Shown: positions 24,101 through 30,564 of the stretch, piece after piece
Numbering within the stretch: position 1 is the stretch's first letter
How the letters are laid out: every line of letters starts with the position of its first letter
NCBI GenBank assembly: GCA_002371215.1
Contig: DFGL01000083.1
Span: forward strand, 1 to 36,081
DNA length: 36,081 nt
DNA from: Ruminococcaceae bacterium UBA3751
GTDB taxonomy: Bacteria; Bacillota; Clostridia; Oscillospirales; Acutalibacteraceae
Reading direction: 5' to 3'
Position numbers and translations under genes: made by a program
Notes under the pieces: generated by a model
Told to the model about the DNA's origin: nothing
What the model saw: only the letters and a program-made list of their open reading frames with translations
Database searches by the model: none

Positions 24101-26542
24101 GGCTATAAGGACGGAGGAGATTATTACCCTGCAACGCAGGATGCAAACAATAAGAACATCTGGACAATAGAAATGCCTTATTATTTAACAAGCAGCAAAC
24201 AATTATATGCTGTCTTTGATGAGGATCCGGACTGGCATACAATCACTATTGAAGAAGCTGAAAACGGAAGCGTAAGCTACGGCAAAGGCGGCGCTGATAC
24301 GGGCGATGAGGTAACGCTCACCGTAACGCCAAACGAAGGCTATCAGCTCAGTACGCTTACCGTTAAGGACGCTGATGAAAACGAAATCACCGTAACGGAT
24401 AATACGTTCACGATGCCTGCTTCAAATGTAACCGTAAGCGCAAGCTTTGAGCTTAAACAGTTCACAGTTAATTGGAAGGTCATGGAAACCGTTGTTGAAA
24501 CCGATGAAAACGTTATTTACGGAACGGCTCCTGAATTTAACGGCGAAACGCCTGCGGATTATACGGATTCCGAAAAGCATTACAGCTTCTACGGCTGGAG
24601 CGACGGCGAAAACACTTATGCAGCCGATGAGCTTCCTGTTGTAACTGCAGACGTAACCTATACGGCAGTTTATACAGAAGCAGCGCACATCTACAGCGAA
24701 CAACCTGAATGGAGCTGGGCTGACGATTACAGCACGGCAAGTGCAGTATTTACCTGTACAGCCTGCGACGTGAAAAAAACAGTTGAAGCACAAGTTTCAT
24801 CCGTTGCAGGAAACCTTAAAACCGATTATACAGCCACGGCTGATTTTAACGGCAAAACATATACCGATTCCAAAACCTCTACACGAAGCATAAACCTTTG
24901 GCTCGGCGGAAAGGGAGTTAATGCCAATAACTGCAATGATATTTTAGGCGACGGTACAGCAAAGTATGATGAAGCAACAAATACGCTTACGCTGACCGAT
25001 GCTACGATTGAAATCAAACAATATAACAATAACGGTGAGGCCTTCGGTATCAGATATAACGGCACGATGAATGAACCGTTTAATATCGTACTCAACGGTG
25101 AAAACAAAATCGTTGACAACAATGCAGACAGCAATGTAACCTCAAAGTACGGTTATGCATGCTTTGCATCAACGCCGAGTTATACAGTTTCAGGAAACGG
25201 TACGCTTTATATATCGATGACAGCAGAGGAAGAAGGCGTAACGTATTACGGCATACAAGCAAGAAAAGCGCTCACAATTGACGGCACAAATGTAACCGTA
25301 AACATTCCCGGAGCAGAAGCCGCAACAGGTATTGATATGTGGTATAACGATACGGTGTTATCGCTTGTTAACAATGCATCATTAAGTGTAACAACAGGCG
25401 GTAATGCGCAAACATATTCGTTAGCAAGCAATAGGAACGTTCAAAATCTTTCCGTTGAAGACGGAAGTACGCTTGCCGTAAGTTCGGATAATTCTGTTGC
25501 AAACAGTAATATCAATCCCACGGGCGCTACCAAAGCTCTTGGCGTGGGGATAAATACTAATAATAGCGAAGCCGGCATAACAGCTTGGAACGGTGAAACA
25601 GCACTGAATAATTACAAGGTTGTCAGAATACCTTTTACACCGCCGGCAAAGACTGCAAATGATATCTACAACCTTACCGTTGAAGAAAATATTGACGTAA
25701 ACGTTCTTGTTGACGTAAACGGACATATCGCGGACGGCGAGGTAATTGATTACATTGAATATACCTATCCCGATATCACAACCCAGGAGAAAAAGACGGT
25801 TACCGAAACCGTGCAGGGTGCGGATATTGAGGCGGACGCAAGCGGCTACTTTGCAAAGTCGTTTACAATGGCGGTAGCCCAGGCGAACGAGCCGATTGTT
25901 GCAAGGGTTTACTTCACAAACGGAACCGCGAAGGATATAACAGTTTCCGTTACAAAATACTGTGACTATATTATTAAAAACAAGGACGCTGAGGACGGGC
26001 GCGGCAATAAGCTTTATACCAATGAGCTTGTAAATCTTTGCTACGCAGTGCTTGAATATGGCAAAAACGCGGCTGATTATTTCAATTATGAATATGAGGC
26101 ATATCCCGAATACACCTTGCCCGAATACTTCAATCAAGAGGTATCTATCACCAGTCAGGCAGGAATTAAAAAGGGAAGCGTTGTAACGGGAATAGCTTCA
26201 ACTCAGATGTTCATTCTTTCAAAAGCAACAATGCGCCTTACCTTTAAAGACGACCTCAGCGCCGTTGAGGTTGTAAGCGCTAAAGTAGGCAAAAAAGAGC
26301 TCACCGCTGTAAAAGCAAAGAATAACGGCAGGGATGCTGTTGATATCAGCGGTATCTTCGCCACAGAGCTTAATAAACCTATCGTTCTTGAATTATCTGA
26401 CGGAACAAAGGTACAGTATTCTGCAACTGATTGGGCAAAGAGCATTCTAACTTACAGTACAAACGAAAGCTCTAAAGCGCTTGCAAAATCACTTTATTAT
26501 TACAATAAGACCGCTAATGATTATTTTAGCAATCAGGGCTAA
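15116..26542 (+). CDS. Giant exported InlB-repeat / BspA-type leucine-rich surface protein, 3808 aa
   Basis: TAAGGAGGG precedes the ATG at 15116, 17 bases after the previous stop. There is a signal peptide (about 1-33). Then come: an N-terminal beta domain (40-340); a Listeria-Bacteroides repeat (FLGWNTKSDGSGTAF, about 378-461); Cys-pair ribbons (CEDCG, CYACG, 541-601); about 20 divergent InlB repeats of 70-75 residues ending in F.MP..(N/D)VTV.A.F; two BspA-type LRR blocks (756-905 and 1488-1628), each opening with CG(D/E)NA.W.YD; a DUF285-type block (2502-2658, DTS(K/N)VTNMSNMFY); a domain opening LWLGGKGVNANNC (3260-3510); and a C-terminal module with NLCYAVLEYGKNAADYFNY. No LPxTG, dockerin, S-layer homology domain or C-terminal helix is seen, so its anchoring is unexplained. 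Likely an adhesin; ligand unknown. Confidence 0.92.
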   Translation: MKNGLFKRLISVLLSLLMIITAVPFTPITAAAADEDVDEALEEYEYFISVKTTNDADGWNWANVKLYTFDDDTYTTSSEVKKFNITDDIDDSGEEFRGVYRSTKFLDKVVVNIDFGGGFTWRDWSGELTVKINGTNVISTSMSCGSTPFSSSNRAFSNRVTADKYPKVDEDNSHIFVQSADSNELSSDLTFRQGSSEEKGKTQGRLYAQLVDQYDVVWKTLDQIEIKSNTHPDYDIFEFSEVSDNKAVFNVTSTFDGTLNDKYHSNDHLSKVTLSYPFHDPAKTYINDSDAEVKTIPLDINFKFLHDVTINLNKQLFAQYREYEGTKIPIDLGIPAGYRIKSFVKTGAGEVVNNNDNTAVLTVGNGDVTVTGNMVANTYYIDYNKNAEDATGEMTPTLATYDKASVAIKSSTFKREGYSFLGWNTKSDGSGTAFTAGVAAVKPNLTTENGAHVTLYAQWGKNVLTVVLNYPAETAVMPKTVNVNRLLSITPEEFIDVNSASAHYRYTGSDKSLERITEDMSVNLYYEHEEHHFGEPFISVDPTCTTDGVETRVCEDCGYEKNTLVPAYHQDLRTEAGYAATCTEDGAETVTKCYACGEVVENGETIHAYGHNYNYKRASWSFSTISGELKGWATVTCKNDKTHTLTVEADVVKSEKTYDFTAYFDDGNTATASLRIGKDIFEVKVNSTDGGTVTATPSVAFKNDVVHLKAERETHYYLTGLTAKSGTNDVEIEDFSFVMPKGNVEVTAEFSNVLPNQCGDNAFWYYDEETSTLTIAGTGPMYDYDEVAAPWFAYGSEIHNLRKLNIEDGITYIGKCAFSRLGRIVYDVYIADSVTEIGERAFYYSDAVGHLRLSNKLEKIGDYAFAGCDQLGQQFVLPETVTSLGRGVFQSDTSVYTVYCHADPENLSWTDASYDFKQNKATHIVVYNEYLSDYQEKFGNTVRGTFIGGLENYYHNIIIGESEHGSVSADFEKAPSYEKIRLSAVPDEGYGFSEYVVTDADGKSVNVSNNEFSMPNKNVTVIGMFKPLYKVNIETPDGNGTAEASKTEAIEGTAVKITPSPDLGYRFDTITVTDKNGNEIDLNENSFTMPESDVTASVTFAEYTHKVNCTVDGPGKVTGNLYADEGDTVKLAATPDEGAELKSIYLIDEYGNSIELDGNNSFIMPDCDVNLFAAFEAKQYTITYEATNGTVTGKETAAYGDEVKITAVPDEGYVLKDVYVKDWNDISFDKSSNTFIMPAKDITVKADFELKPFNITFRDMTNGTATCSDLTPEPGTTVTVTPIPDKGYGLNYLYYHRVSPEGLKYYNRIYDNKFVMPYGDVIIGGEFSKLSYPIIDKSKNGSVEANLSAEYNSEVRCKLVPDDGYRFDSVSIKDIYGNDIQFTLHNWSGVRYCDFVMPAGTAVVFAVFVKDETEYNITYSNCENGSVSGPEKSLPGKTVLINNTADEGYILKSFNVKANNSDVEFNEDLSFTMPSANVTVTAEYASNDKCGENAYWKYDVFTKTLTVYGSGAMYDYDGSNMPWYGMDINRVVVETGISYVGAYAFYQSDAETVYMPDSVEKIGSYAFYGSHSLKAVRMSERLTEIDTYAFAYCDALEQLDFPSLLVYVRDSAFTGTTAMDKIWCDMTAYDQLQWGSEPYKLDEFKPNMGTTILVAGALRNDAQWQYNKVINAGFYYTTVEANTEKHGVTVTTDAFGTVKSDFDSAPAGRLVYLTITPLDTYELQSLTVTDANGDEIEVTNNTFIMPGTAVTVNATFARKVYDVVTRPTSNGTVSCAESAVWGTSVPITVTSDEGYSLKSLSVTDVNGNDIAVKNNTFTMPAASVTVSAEFEKQSYGITYRPVVNGSISGPETAERGDSIAINVISESNYKLASLTVQTISGESVSVDGTGFIMPAEPVIVRATFEKIDYDIVYKVSGNGKVTGAKTANYGDEVALSVIPQTGATLESLSVTDANGDEIELNGNSFTMPTGNATVYAKFNSTEYGITYGETEHGSITGYTTANYGSTVTVNATPETGYQLDTLTVIDSEENEADVKGNSFAMPASDVSVTATFKKISSKVVYIKTANGAVSGPETAEYGDTVSVSPIAAVGSELTALSVKTLSGGDIELTGNSFAMPDETVVVKAQFDKVDYSVTYSNSEGGTVTGAATANYNDSVELTVTTDTGYQLDTLTVTDAEDNELTVENNIFTMPDSSVKVNAVFKKIDYSITYPETEKGTVTGVETANYGDEVTLDVTPDTGCELVSLSVKDSNDSEITVTDGKFIMPASNVTVSANFLNTRYTVTYLPAEHGSVSGQETVSHGDEVALSITPEIGYRLDTLTVTDSNENEIAVSDNKFIMPESNVTVEASFVKTDHAITYSESEYGTVTGVASAKYGDEIELTITPNKDYTVETITVTDNEGNSIEVSNNTFIMPDSPVTVSASFARCYAYAVLDGNTKTLTFKYGTHVPAGDYTEWEIPSGDTVPWINYNSKYITTVVFDSSFAEARPKTTANWFKDFDALTDIQGIEYLNTSEVTSMSGMFYYCYKLTSLDLSTFDTSKVTNMSNMFYGCHGITSLDLSNFDTSNVTNMSNMFYYCDALTTLDLSFFDTSKSPSTRTMFADCDKLETIYVEGFDTQWQSSDDYDMFRNCKSIVGGTGRTYANYAMGVSMAKADNGYFTAKTHTVTVGEVTGGTVEADKAQAAMNETVTLTATPDVEEMIPDYTVTDANGNVIEVTDGQFIMPASDVTVTASFHYITFTVQWIVGGSVVETDEEIKNRTPEFNGEVAQEYSDGVKTYAFCGWNDGTNTYAADELPSVTADVTYTAVYIETEHDFSEPVWTWADDRSTATATFTCTNDYCDVVETVNADITFNGTDKYTATVIFEGKEYTNTVGILRTANITFWNITSLAIKADTGETVEFEPANYDYWKDRTDFAKSEIKFTSGSNIDINYNSETNKFWFVMPAENISFNIYYREYRNVPSGRLEHATATADQDIVVDGELVTYTTVVDDGWKIRWFGYKDGGDYYPATQDANNKNIWTIEMPYYLTSSKQLYAVFDEDPDWHTITIEEAENGSVSYGKGGADTGDEVTLTVTPNEGYQLSTLTVKDADENEITVTDNTFTMPASNVTVSASFELKQFTVNWKVMETVVETDENVIYGTAPEFNGETPADYTDSEKHYSFYGWSDGENTYAADELPVVTADVTYTAVYTEAAHIYSEQPEWSWADDYSTASAVFTCTACDVKKTVEAQVSSVAGNLKTDYTATADFNGKTYTDSKTSTRSINLWLGGKGVNANNCNDILGDGTAKYDEATNTLTLTDATIEIKQYNNNGEAFGIRYNGTMNEPFNIVLNGENKIVDNNADSNVTSKYGYACFASTPSYTVSGNGTLYISMTAEEEGVTYYGIQARKALTIDGTNVTVNIPGAEAATGIDMWYNDTVLSLVNNASLSVTTGGNAQTYSLASNRNVQNLSVEDGSTLAVSSDNSVANSNINPTGATKALGVGINTNNSEAGITAWNGETALNNYKVVRIPFTPPAKTANDIYNLTVEENIDVNVLVDVNGHIADGEVIDYIEYTYPDITTQEKKTVTETVQGADIEADASGYFAKSFTMAVAQANEPIVARVYFTNGTAKDITVSVTKYCDYIIKNKDAEDGRGNKLYTNELVNLCYAVLEYGKNAADYFNYEYEAYPEYTLPEYFNQEVSITSQAGIKKGSVVTGIASTQMFILSKATMRLTFKDDLSAVEVVSAKVGKKELTAVKAKNNGRDAVDISGIFATELNKPIVLELSDGTKVQYSATDWAKSILTYSTNESSKALAKSLYYYNKTANDYFSNQG
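20150..22385 (+). repeat. Ten tandem divergent InlB-type repeats inside the giant gene
   Basis: This stretch encodes ten back-to-back units of about 72-75 residues, each with the sequence pattern NG.V(S/T)G.ET..YGD.V.L.(V/I)TP ... LDTLTVTD ... F.MP ... VTV.A.F. Several units also share DNA words such as AATTACGGCGATGA. A second array of seven units lies at 17980-19570. Such arrays can gain or lose units by recombination and are prone to assembly collapse. Confidence 0.8.
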
Positions 26543-26554
26543 CGGAGGATGAAA

Positions 26555-27445
26555 ATGAAAAAAATTGGTAAGATTTTTATTGCATTAATGCTAATAGGCG
26601 TTATTGTTATGTCGTTCGCTGCATGCTCAGACAGCGGTAAAAATAATGCCACTTCCTTTGACAGTGCAGCAACCCTTCAGGGAATCCTTGACAACTTCAA
26701 GGCTGACGAGCAATACGCTGAATATAAGGCTATGTATCAGAATACAACCTTTGAAGAAAAGATTGAAGGCAACAGCATTCTTCTAAGCATCAGCGGTGAT
26801 GAAGGCGTAAGCGGAAACTATGAGTATAAGCTTGACGGCGATTACCTTACCTATACGGAAAAGACGGATTCTGAGGATTATATCGGTATTTCCTTCTTTA
26901 TGTATCTTAAATCGGCGGCTGATGAATATCTCGGTATGGATTCAAACATAACAACGGGTTATATCAGTGGTTGTGAGGCGTTTGGCGTTGAAAATAAGTA
27001 TTACATAACAGAAAACGACGAAGCGGAAGGAACAACTACAACCAAGCTTTACGTTGCAGGTAAGTGGGATATGCCTGAGCTTGATACAATGTATGTTAAT
27101 GATAAAGTACTTGAATATACCGAAGCGCTTTCAAAAGATGATATTAACAGCGTTATCAACTGCGGTAAAATCAGAGTGAATTATTACGGCAACAAGGATT
27201 CCGTTGATATTATCGTCAGCGAATACGGCAAAAGGAGCGACCTTACCTATCAGTCAATTATGAACACCGTTAAAAAGCTTCAGCCTGCTAATCTCAGTAC
27301 GTTTGAAAAGAATTTTACCGAACTTAAAGAGGACGAGGGTGAGGGCTTTAAGGTTACCTTCGGCATTGACGATAATCTTAAATCAGAGCATGAGCTTGAA
27401 GAATTAGAGGGTTATGAATATACGGTTGTTCACTTTGGAGCATAA
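26555..27445 (+). CDS. Putative lipoprotein, 296 aa, last gene of the operon
   Basis: Two close ATGs exist, at 26549 and 26555. GGAGG directly abuts the first, so the second, with six bases of spacing, is the likely start. The signal peptide MKKIGKIFIALMLIGVIVMS ends in a lipobox FAAC with the modified Cys near residue 24. The rest is soluble: a beta-rich first half (SILLSISGDEGVSGNYEY, YLTYTEKTD) and a mixed second half ending in YEYTVVHFGA. I do not recognise the family. It begins 12 bases after the stop of the giant surface protein gene and is followed by a strong terminator. It may help display or hold the giant protein at the membrane, which has no anchor of its own. Confidence 0.85.
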   Translation: MKKIGKIFIALMLIGVIVMSFAACSDSGKNNATSFDSAATLQGILDNFKADEQYAEYKAMYQNTTFEEKIEGNSILLSISGDEGVSGNYEYKLDGDYLTYTEKTDSEDYIGISFFMYLKSAADEYLGMDSNITTGYISGCEAFGVENKYYITENDEAEGTTTTKLYVAGKWDMPELDTMYVNDKVLEYTEALSKDDINSVINCGKIRVNYYGNKDSVDIIVSEYGKRSDLTYQSIMNTVKKLQPANLSTFEKNFTELKEDEGEGFKVTFGIDDNLKSEHELEELEGYEYTVVHFGA

Positions 27446-27450
27446 TTATT

Positions 27451-27481
27451 AAAGGGCTGTGAAAACACAGCCCTTTATTTT
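27451..27481 (+). terminator. Rho-independent terminator of the surface-protein operon
   Basis: AAAGGGCTGTG (27451-27461) pairs perfectly with CACAGCCCTTT (27466-27476) around an AAAA loop, followed by ATTTTT. It stands 6 bases after the last stop codon and closes the 25-kb gene run. Confidence 0.92.
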
Positions 27482-27528
27482 TAACTATTTACTTTTTTGA
27501 AACAGTGATTTGAGGCTTGCGCTTGAGT

Positions 27529-27690
27529 ATGAAGATTTTCCTTGAAATTATCATCAGAATAAAGGAAAACGTTCCGCCACAAATTCTTAAGGAATGGATT
27601 TGACACGAATCGATTGTTACAACTATGGACACTTATTACAATAATCAACAGGATACCATTGATAAAGCAATAGAGATTATGAACAATTGA
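27529..27690 (+). pseudogene. Remnant of a tyrosine recombinase (integrase) C-terminus
   Basis: Reading from the ATG at 27529 gives ENVPPQILKEWI, then a TGA at 27601-27603, then HESIVTTMDTYYN and a short tail to the stop at 27690. This follows the phage-integrase C-terminal pattern (.V.P..L.EWLGH.SI.TTMD.Y), where the conserved Gly codon (GGA) before His appears to have become TGA. The final Tyr nucleophile region (DTYYN) is recognisable. The catalytic Arg and upstream domain are absent. No other gene is visible between 27482 and 28083. Confidence 0.7.
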
Positions 27691-27824
27691 ATTGCTCAAA
27701 AAGAGCCCAGAGATACAACAAATGCAGTAAAACTGCAGTATTTCTTGACCATGAGAAGATTGCGAAACCGCTGAAATCGTTGCAAATAGGCAATTTCGAT
27801 AATCATATAAAGAAAAACGAAGTG

Positions 27825-27901
27825 TGTCACTTCGACCAACGTGACGGGTTTTCCAACCCGTCCTTAACTTATGCCAAAATCCCCCAAAACCGCTTAAACA
27901 G
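27825..27901 (+). repeat. Dispersed intergenic repeat, copy 2
   Basis: This 77-base element runs from TGTCACTTCGACCAA to CCGCTTAAACAG and aligns with 774-849 in the same orientation. The internal hairpin GACGGGTT-TTCC-AACCCGTC (27843-27862) is perfect here. Its 3' end runs into the following terminator hairpin. The two copies bracket the surface-protein locus. Confidence 0.6.
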
Positions 27902-27930
27902 TGGCTTTGGGGGATTTCTGTTTTTTATTT
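27877..27930 (+). terminator. Terminator-like hairpin ending the repeat element
   Basis: AAATCCCCCAAA (27877-27888) pairs with TTTGGGGGATTT (27906-27917), with an inner CCGCT/AGTGG extension, then CTGTTTTTTATTT. It looks like a strong plus-strand terminator, though no plus-strand gene lies directly before it except the recombinase relic, so it may terminate a small RNA made from the repeat. Confidence 0.65.
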
Positions 27931-28083
27931 GAGATTGCTTGAGAACCCTTCAGAAACGTTAAATTGCAACATAGTTGCAACACCGCAAACCCGCATAAAT
28001 AAAGGCTTTGCATAGAAGTTTCAGTGTTTTTAGTTTTCAAAATGACAGGACTTGAAGTTCTTATGCACTTTTTACAAATACAC

Positions 28084-28119
28084 AAATCGGCTGTTGTGCA
28101 ATTTCACAACAGCCGATTT
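28084..28119 (-). terminator. Hairpin downstream of the Mrr-like gene
   Basis: AAATCGGCTGTTGTG (28084-28098) pairs perfectly with CACAACAGCCGATTT (28105-28119), a 15-bp stem with a 6-base loop. It lies about 20 bases after the stop of the minus-strand gene. The better T-run is on the plus strand (TTTTCTTTT), so it may work in both directions. Confidence 0.65.
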
Positions 28120-28140
28120 TCTTTTAATCTTTTTAATTCG

Positions 28141-29130
28141 TTAATCTTCTTTTGATACAGGAATATAAACCATTTTTAGCGGTATCATCTTTCTGTATTT
28201 TTCACTCAAATCTTCATAATATTTTAAAATCAATTCAACAAGCTCTGTACCATTGATACCACGAATAATCGGAGTGTTATTTAGATACTTCTGTGCATTC
28301 TTTGTGTAATTGGACAGCGTTACAAACAGTCCGTAATCGCCCTCCCTCATAGCGCCTTTCAAAGACTGAATTGTTGTTTCTCTAACGTCGCCATCCTGGC
28401 TCTTTACTTGAACCAAAATACGGGGAGGCAGTTCATCTTTGTAAGCGGTTATATCAATGCCTCTATCCCCACCATGAGGAGATACAGTTGTGCGATATCC
28501 CATTGCACGAAGAAGATCTGCGACGAAGTTTTCTAAATCATAGCCTTTTAATTGCCGGCTTAATTCCTTTAGAATATAGTCTCTTGTGATTTCTTCTATA
28601 TCTTCAGCTGTTGCACCGATGCTATCATCTTCAGCATCAGAAGAAAGACTCTTCTTGAAATCTTTATCGAGAGCTGCCAAAAACTCGTCCGCATAGTTCT
28701 TTATAGTAAAAAGCGACATAGCAGCTCCGATTTCATAGAGAGCCCCTTGTGAAAACAATGTACGTGATAAATGCTTTTTCCATTTTACTTTTCGCGTCTG
28801 TACGTATTCCGTTTGGGTAGGGTCATAAATATATTCACCTTCGACTATTCCTATGTTTACTTCACGATTTATTTTTGATGGAAAAACAACATAATCTCCG
28901 ACCTGAACCTCATAGCAGAAGCGATACAACATACCAGCGCCGTTAGCAATACTGCCTTTTTTAGCGTCAGGATAAGTCTCTCGATATTTCTCTTTGAAAG
29001 CGTCTCTGTTCGCATCAATTTTTTTCAGGTCACCCATTTCGTGCCAGCCGATTGCGATAATATCATCTTTCAAAAATAAATTATCGTCCTTGGTATGTAT
29101 TCCCCAGATTTTTAATTCATCATTAGCCAT
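28141..29130 (-). CDS. Mrr-like type IV restriction endonuclease with N-terminal reader-like domain, 329 aa
   Basis: The C-terminal half has the Mrr_cat pattern: E200 in DLENFVADLLRAMGY, GGDRGIDI (D226) and QVKSQ (Q241-x-K243), the PD-(D/E)xK-type nuclease centre seen in Mrr enzymes that cut modified DNA. The N-terminal 110 residues (IWGIHTKDD, IIAIGWHEMGD, VGDYVVFPSK, NIGIVEGEY) look like an EVE/PUA-like modified-base reader; this is an inference from the pattern. AGGTGAT precedes the ATG at 29130. No methyltransferase or specificity gene is adjacent, consistent with a stand-alone methyl-dependent defence enzyme. The reading frame is intact, and all key residues are present. Confidence 0.88.
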   Translation of the reverse strand: MANDELKIWGIHTKDDNLFLKDDIIAIGWHEMGDLKKIDANRDAFKEKYRETYPDAKKGSIANGAGMLYRFCYEVQVGDYVVFPSKINREVNIGIVEGEYIYDPTQTEYVQTRKVKWKKHLSRTLFSQGALYEIGAAMSLFTIKNYADEFLAALDKDFKKSLSSDAEDDSIGATAEDIEEITRDYILKELSRQLKGYDLENFVADLLRAMGYRTTVSPHGGDRGIDITAYKDELPPRILVQVKSQDGDVRETTIQSLKGAMREGDYGLFVTLSNYTKNAQKYLNNTPIIRGINGTELVELILKYYEDLSEKYRKMIPLKMVYIPVSKED

Positions 29131-29268
29131 AATATCACCTTTATTAAAATGTTACAGTAAGTGCATTTTCATTTACTATTTCATTTTAACACAAAAGTCA
29201 TAGAGATACAACGGCTATTATTCAATCAAAATGTCTCTCGCTGCACCATTTGAGAAGGGCGGTTTGGC

Positions 29269-30423
29269 TTAATGAATAACAAAATAATCAATATATGTAT
29301 CTGTTGTAGCGTTCAGATAAACGGTAAGCGTACCGTCGTCAGCAATATCAAAATCCGTTGAAACTGAGCCGCCGCCGACAAAATCAACGCACGAAAGCCA
29401 ACGGGACGTATCAACATATCTAAATACAGCTTTTGACTTTCCTTTTGTAACAATAAGTTTATCGCCGGAAATATATGCGCCTTTTGATACGCCGCATGCC
29501 TGATATCCGTATATTTTTTCTCCGGGTTTGAAAGTTTCTCCCATTCCCGTTGAAGTCGGCACGGCTTCCTGAATCAAGCCGTCTCGGTCAAACAATATCG
29601 GTTCTGCGCACATACGTCTTAAAAAACGGCTGTTACCCGTGCTTCGGTGATAAAAGACATACCATCTGCCGTTTACGCATTCTATACTCCCGTGGTTGTT
29701 CCATGTTTCAGGGTCGCATCCGTCATTGTCAATAATAATTCCCTTATACTCATATTTACCTAAAGGCGAATCTGAAACGGCATAACCGAGGGCAGTAGGT
29801 TTTCCGCGGTGAATATCGGCAAAAATATAATAGTATTTTCCGTTGATTTTTCTCAATGAGGACCCTTCATGAAAGCCGTGTTCGCTTTCGGTAAGAAGAC
29901 CGCTTACGAGGGTATCCTCTTTTATTTTAGTAAAATCGTCTGTAAGCTCGGCACCGAACGAACTGAATTGCCCCCAGTAGAGATATGCTTTTCCGTCATC
30001 ATATAAAACAGCAGGATCGATTCCTCTGATATATTCACCCGACTTATCTGCGGTTATCAGTACGGGGTTTAAAAAAGGGCCCGACGGGCTGTCTGAAAAG
30101 GCAACTCCCTCATATCCGTCCGACGTACAGAAGAAAAGATATGATTTACCGTTTACCGTCAATGAGTCCGGTGCATACAGCAGACCGTTTCCGAAGCCTT
30201 CGGGCAGATTTTTTATAGCGTTTAATCGGTCACAGTCAAACACCGGACCGTCAATTTTCCAGGATGACAGGTCCTTACTATGCACAACATAAAGCTTGTC
30301 GGAACAATATCCGTCAGTTTTTGCGTCACAGCTTGGATATACATATAATTCACCGTCAATTAAATGAGGTTCTCCGTCCGGGAAAAAGAATGAAGTTGAA
30401 AGGATGGGGTTTCTTGATTTCAT
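29269..30423 (-). CDS. GH43-family glycosidase (beta-xylosidase / arabinofuranosidase type), 384 aa
   Basis: A five-bladed propeller pattern is seen. The residues lining up with the GH43 catalytic triad are D16 (FPDGEPHLID, general base), D136 (RGIDPAVLYDDGKAYLYWG, transition-state Asp) and E186 (HEGSSLRKINGKYYY, acid). The C-terminal 90 residues form a beta-sandwich-like extension (VDFVGGGSVSTDFDIADDG). There is no signal peptide, so it acts inside the cell on imported oligosaccharides. GGTGATGA precedes the ATG at 30423. Substrate specificity within GH43 cannot be told from sequence reading. It lies 138 bases upstream of the Mrr gene on the same strand, and is divergent from the acyltransferase gene. 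Confidence 0.88.
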   Translation of the reverse strand: MKSRNPILSTSFFFPDGEPHLIDGELYVYPSCDAKTDGYCSDKLYVVHSKDLSSWKIDGPVFDCDRLNAIKNLPEGFGNGLLYAPDSLTVNGKSYLFFCTSDGYEGVAFSDSPSGPFLNPVLITADKSGEYIRGIDPAVLYDDGKAYLYWGQFSSFGAELTDDFTKIKEDTLVSGLLTESEHGFHEGSSLRKINGKYYYIFADIHRGKPTALGYAVSDSPLGKYEYKGIIIDNDGCDPETWNNHGSIECVNGRWYVFYHRSTGNSRFLRRMCAEPILFDRDGLIQEAVPTSTGMGETFKPGEKIYGYQACGVSKGAYISGDKLIVTKGKSKAVFRYVDTSRWLSCVDFVGGGSVSTDFDIADDGTLTVYLNATTDTYIDYFVIH

Positions 30424-30535
30424 AAGTCATCACCGTTTTTCTATGACAATTCCCGAAAACACGGGTAAAATTTTTGGGCAGCAATCAGCTCATCGCTATA
30501 TAACCTTTTTATATACAAAGAATTATCAGCGTTTA

Positions 30536-30564
30536 TTGACAAAGCAAATACATTAAAATATAAT
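30536..30564 (+). promoter_or_regulatory. Perfect consensus sigma-A promoter
   Basis: TTGACA (30536-30541), exactly 17 bases, then TATAAT (30559-30564): both hexamers match the consensus at every base. It points toward the acyltransferase gene, whose start is about 160 bases downstream. Confidence 0.8.

Noticed and set aside
25421..26137. Minus-strand ORF of 238 aa inside the giant gene
   Set aside because: Antisense shadow of a clearly coding frame; the codon pattern follows the plus-strand gene and no start signals are present.
15116..26542. LPxTG, dockerin or SLH anchoring of the giant protein
   Set aside because: I looked through the C-terminal 400 residues and saw none of these signatures.
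27687..27932. ORF of 81 aa ending FGGFLFFI, read through the repeat
   Set aside because: It starts in the recombinase relic tail without a ribosome binding site and ends inside a terminator hairpin; most of it is repeat DNA.
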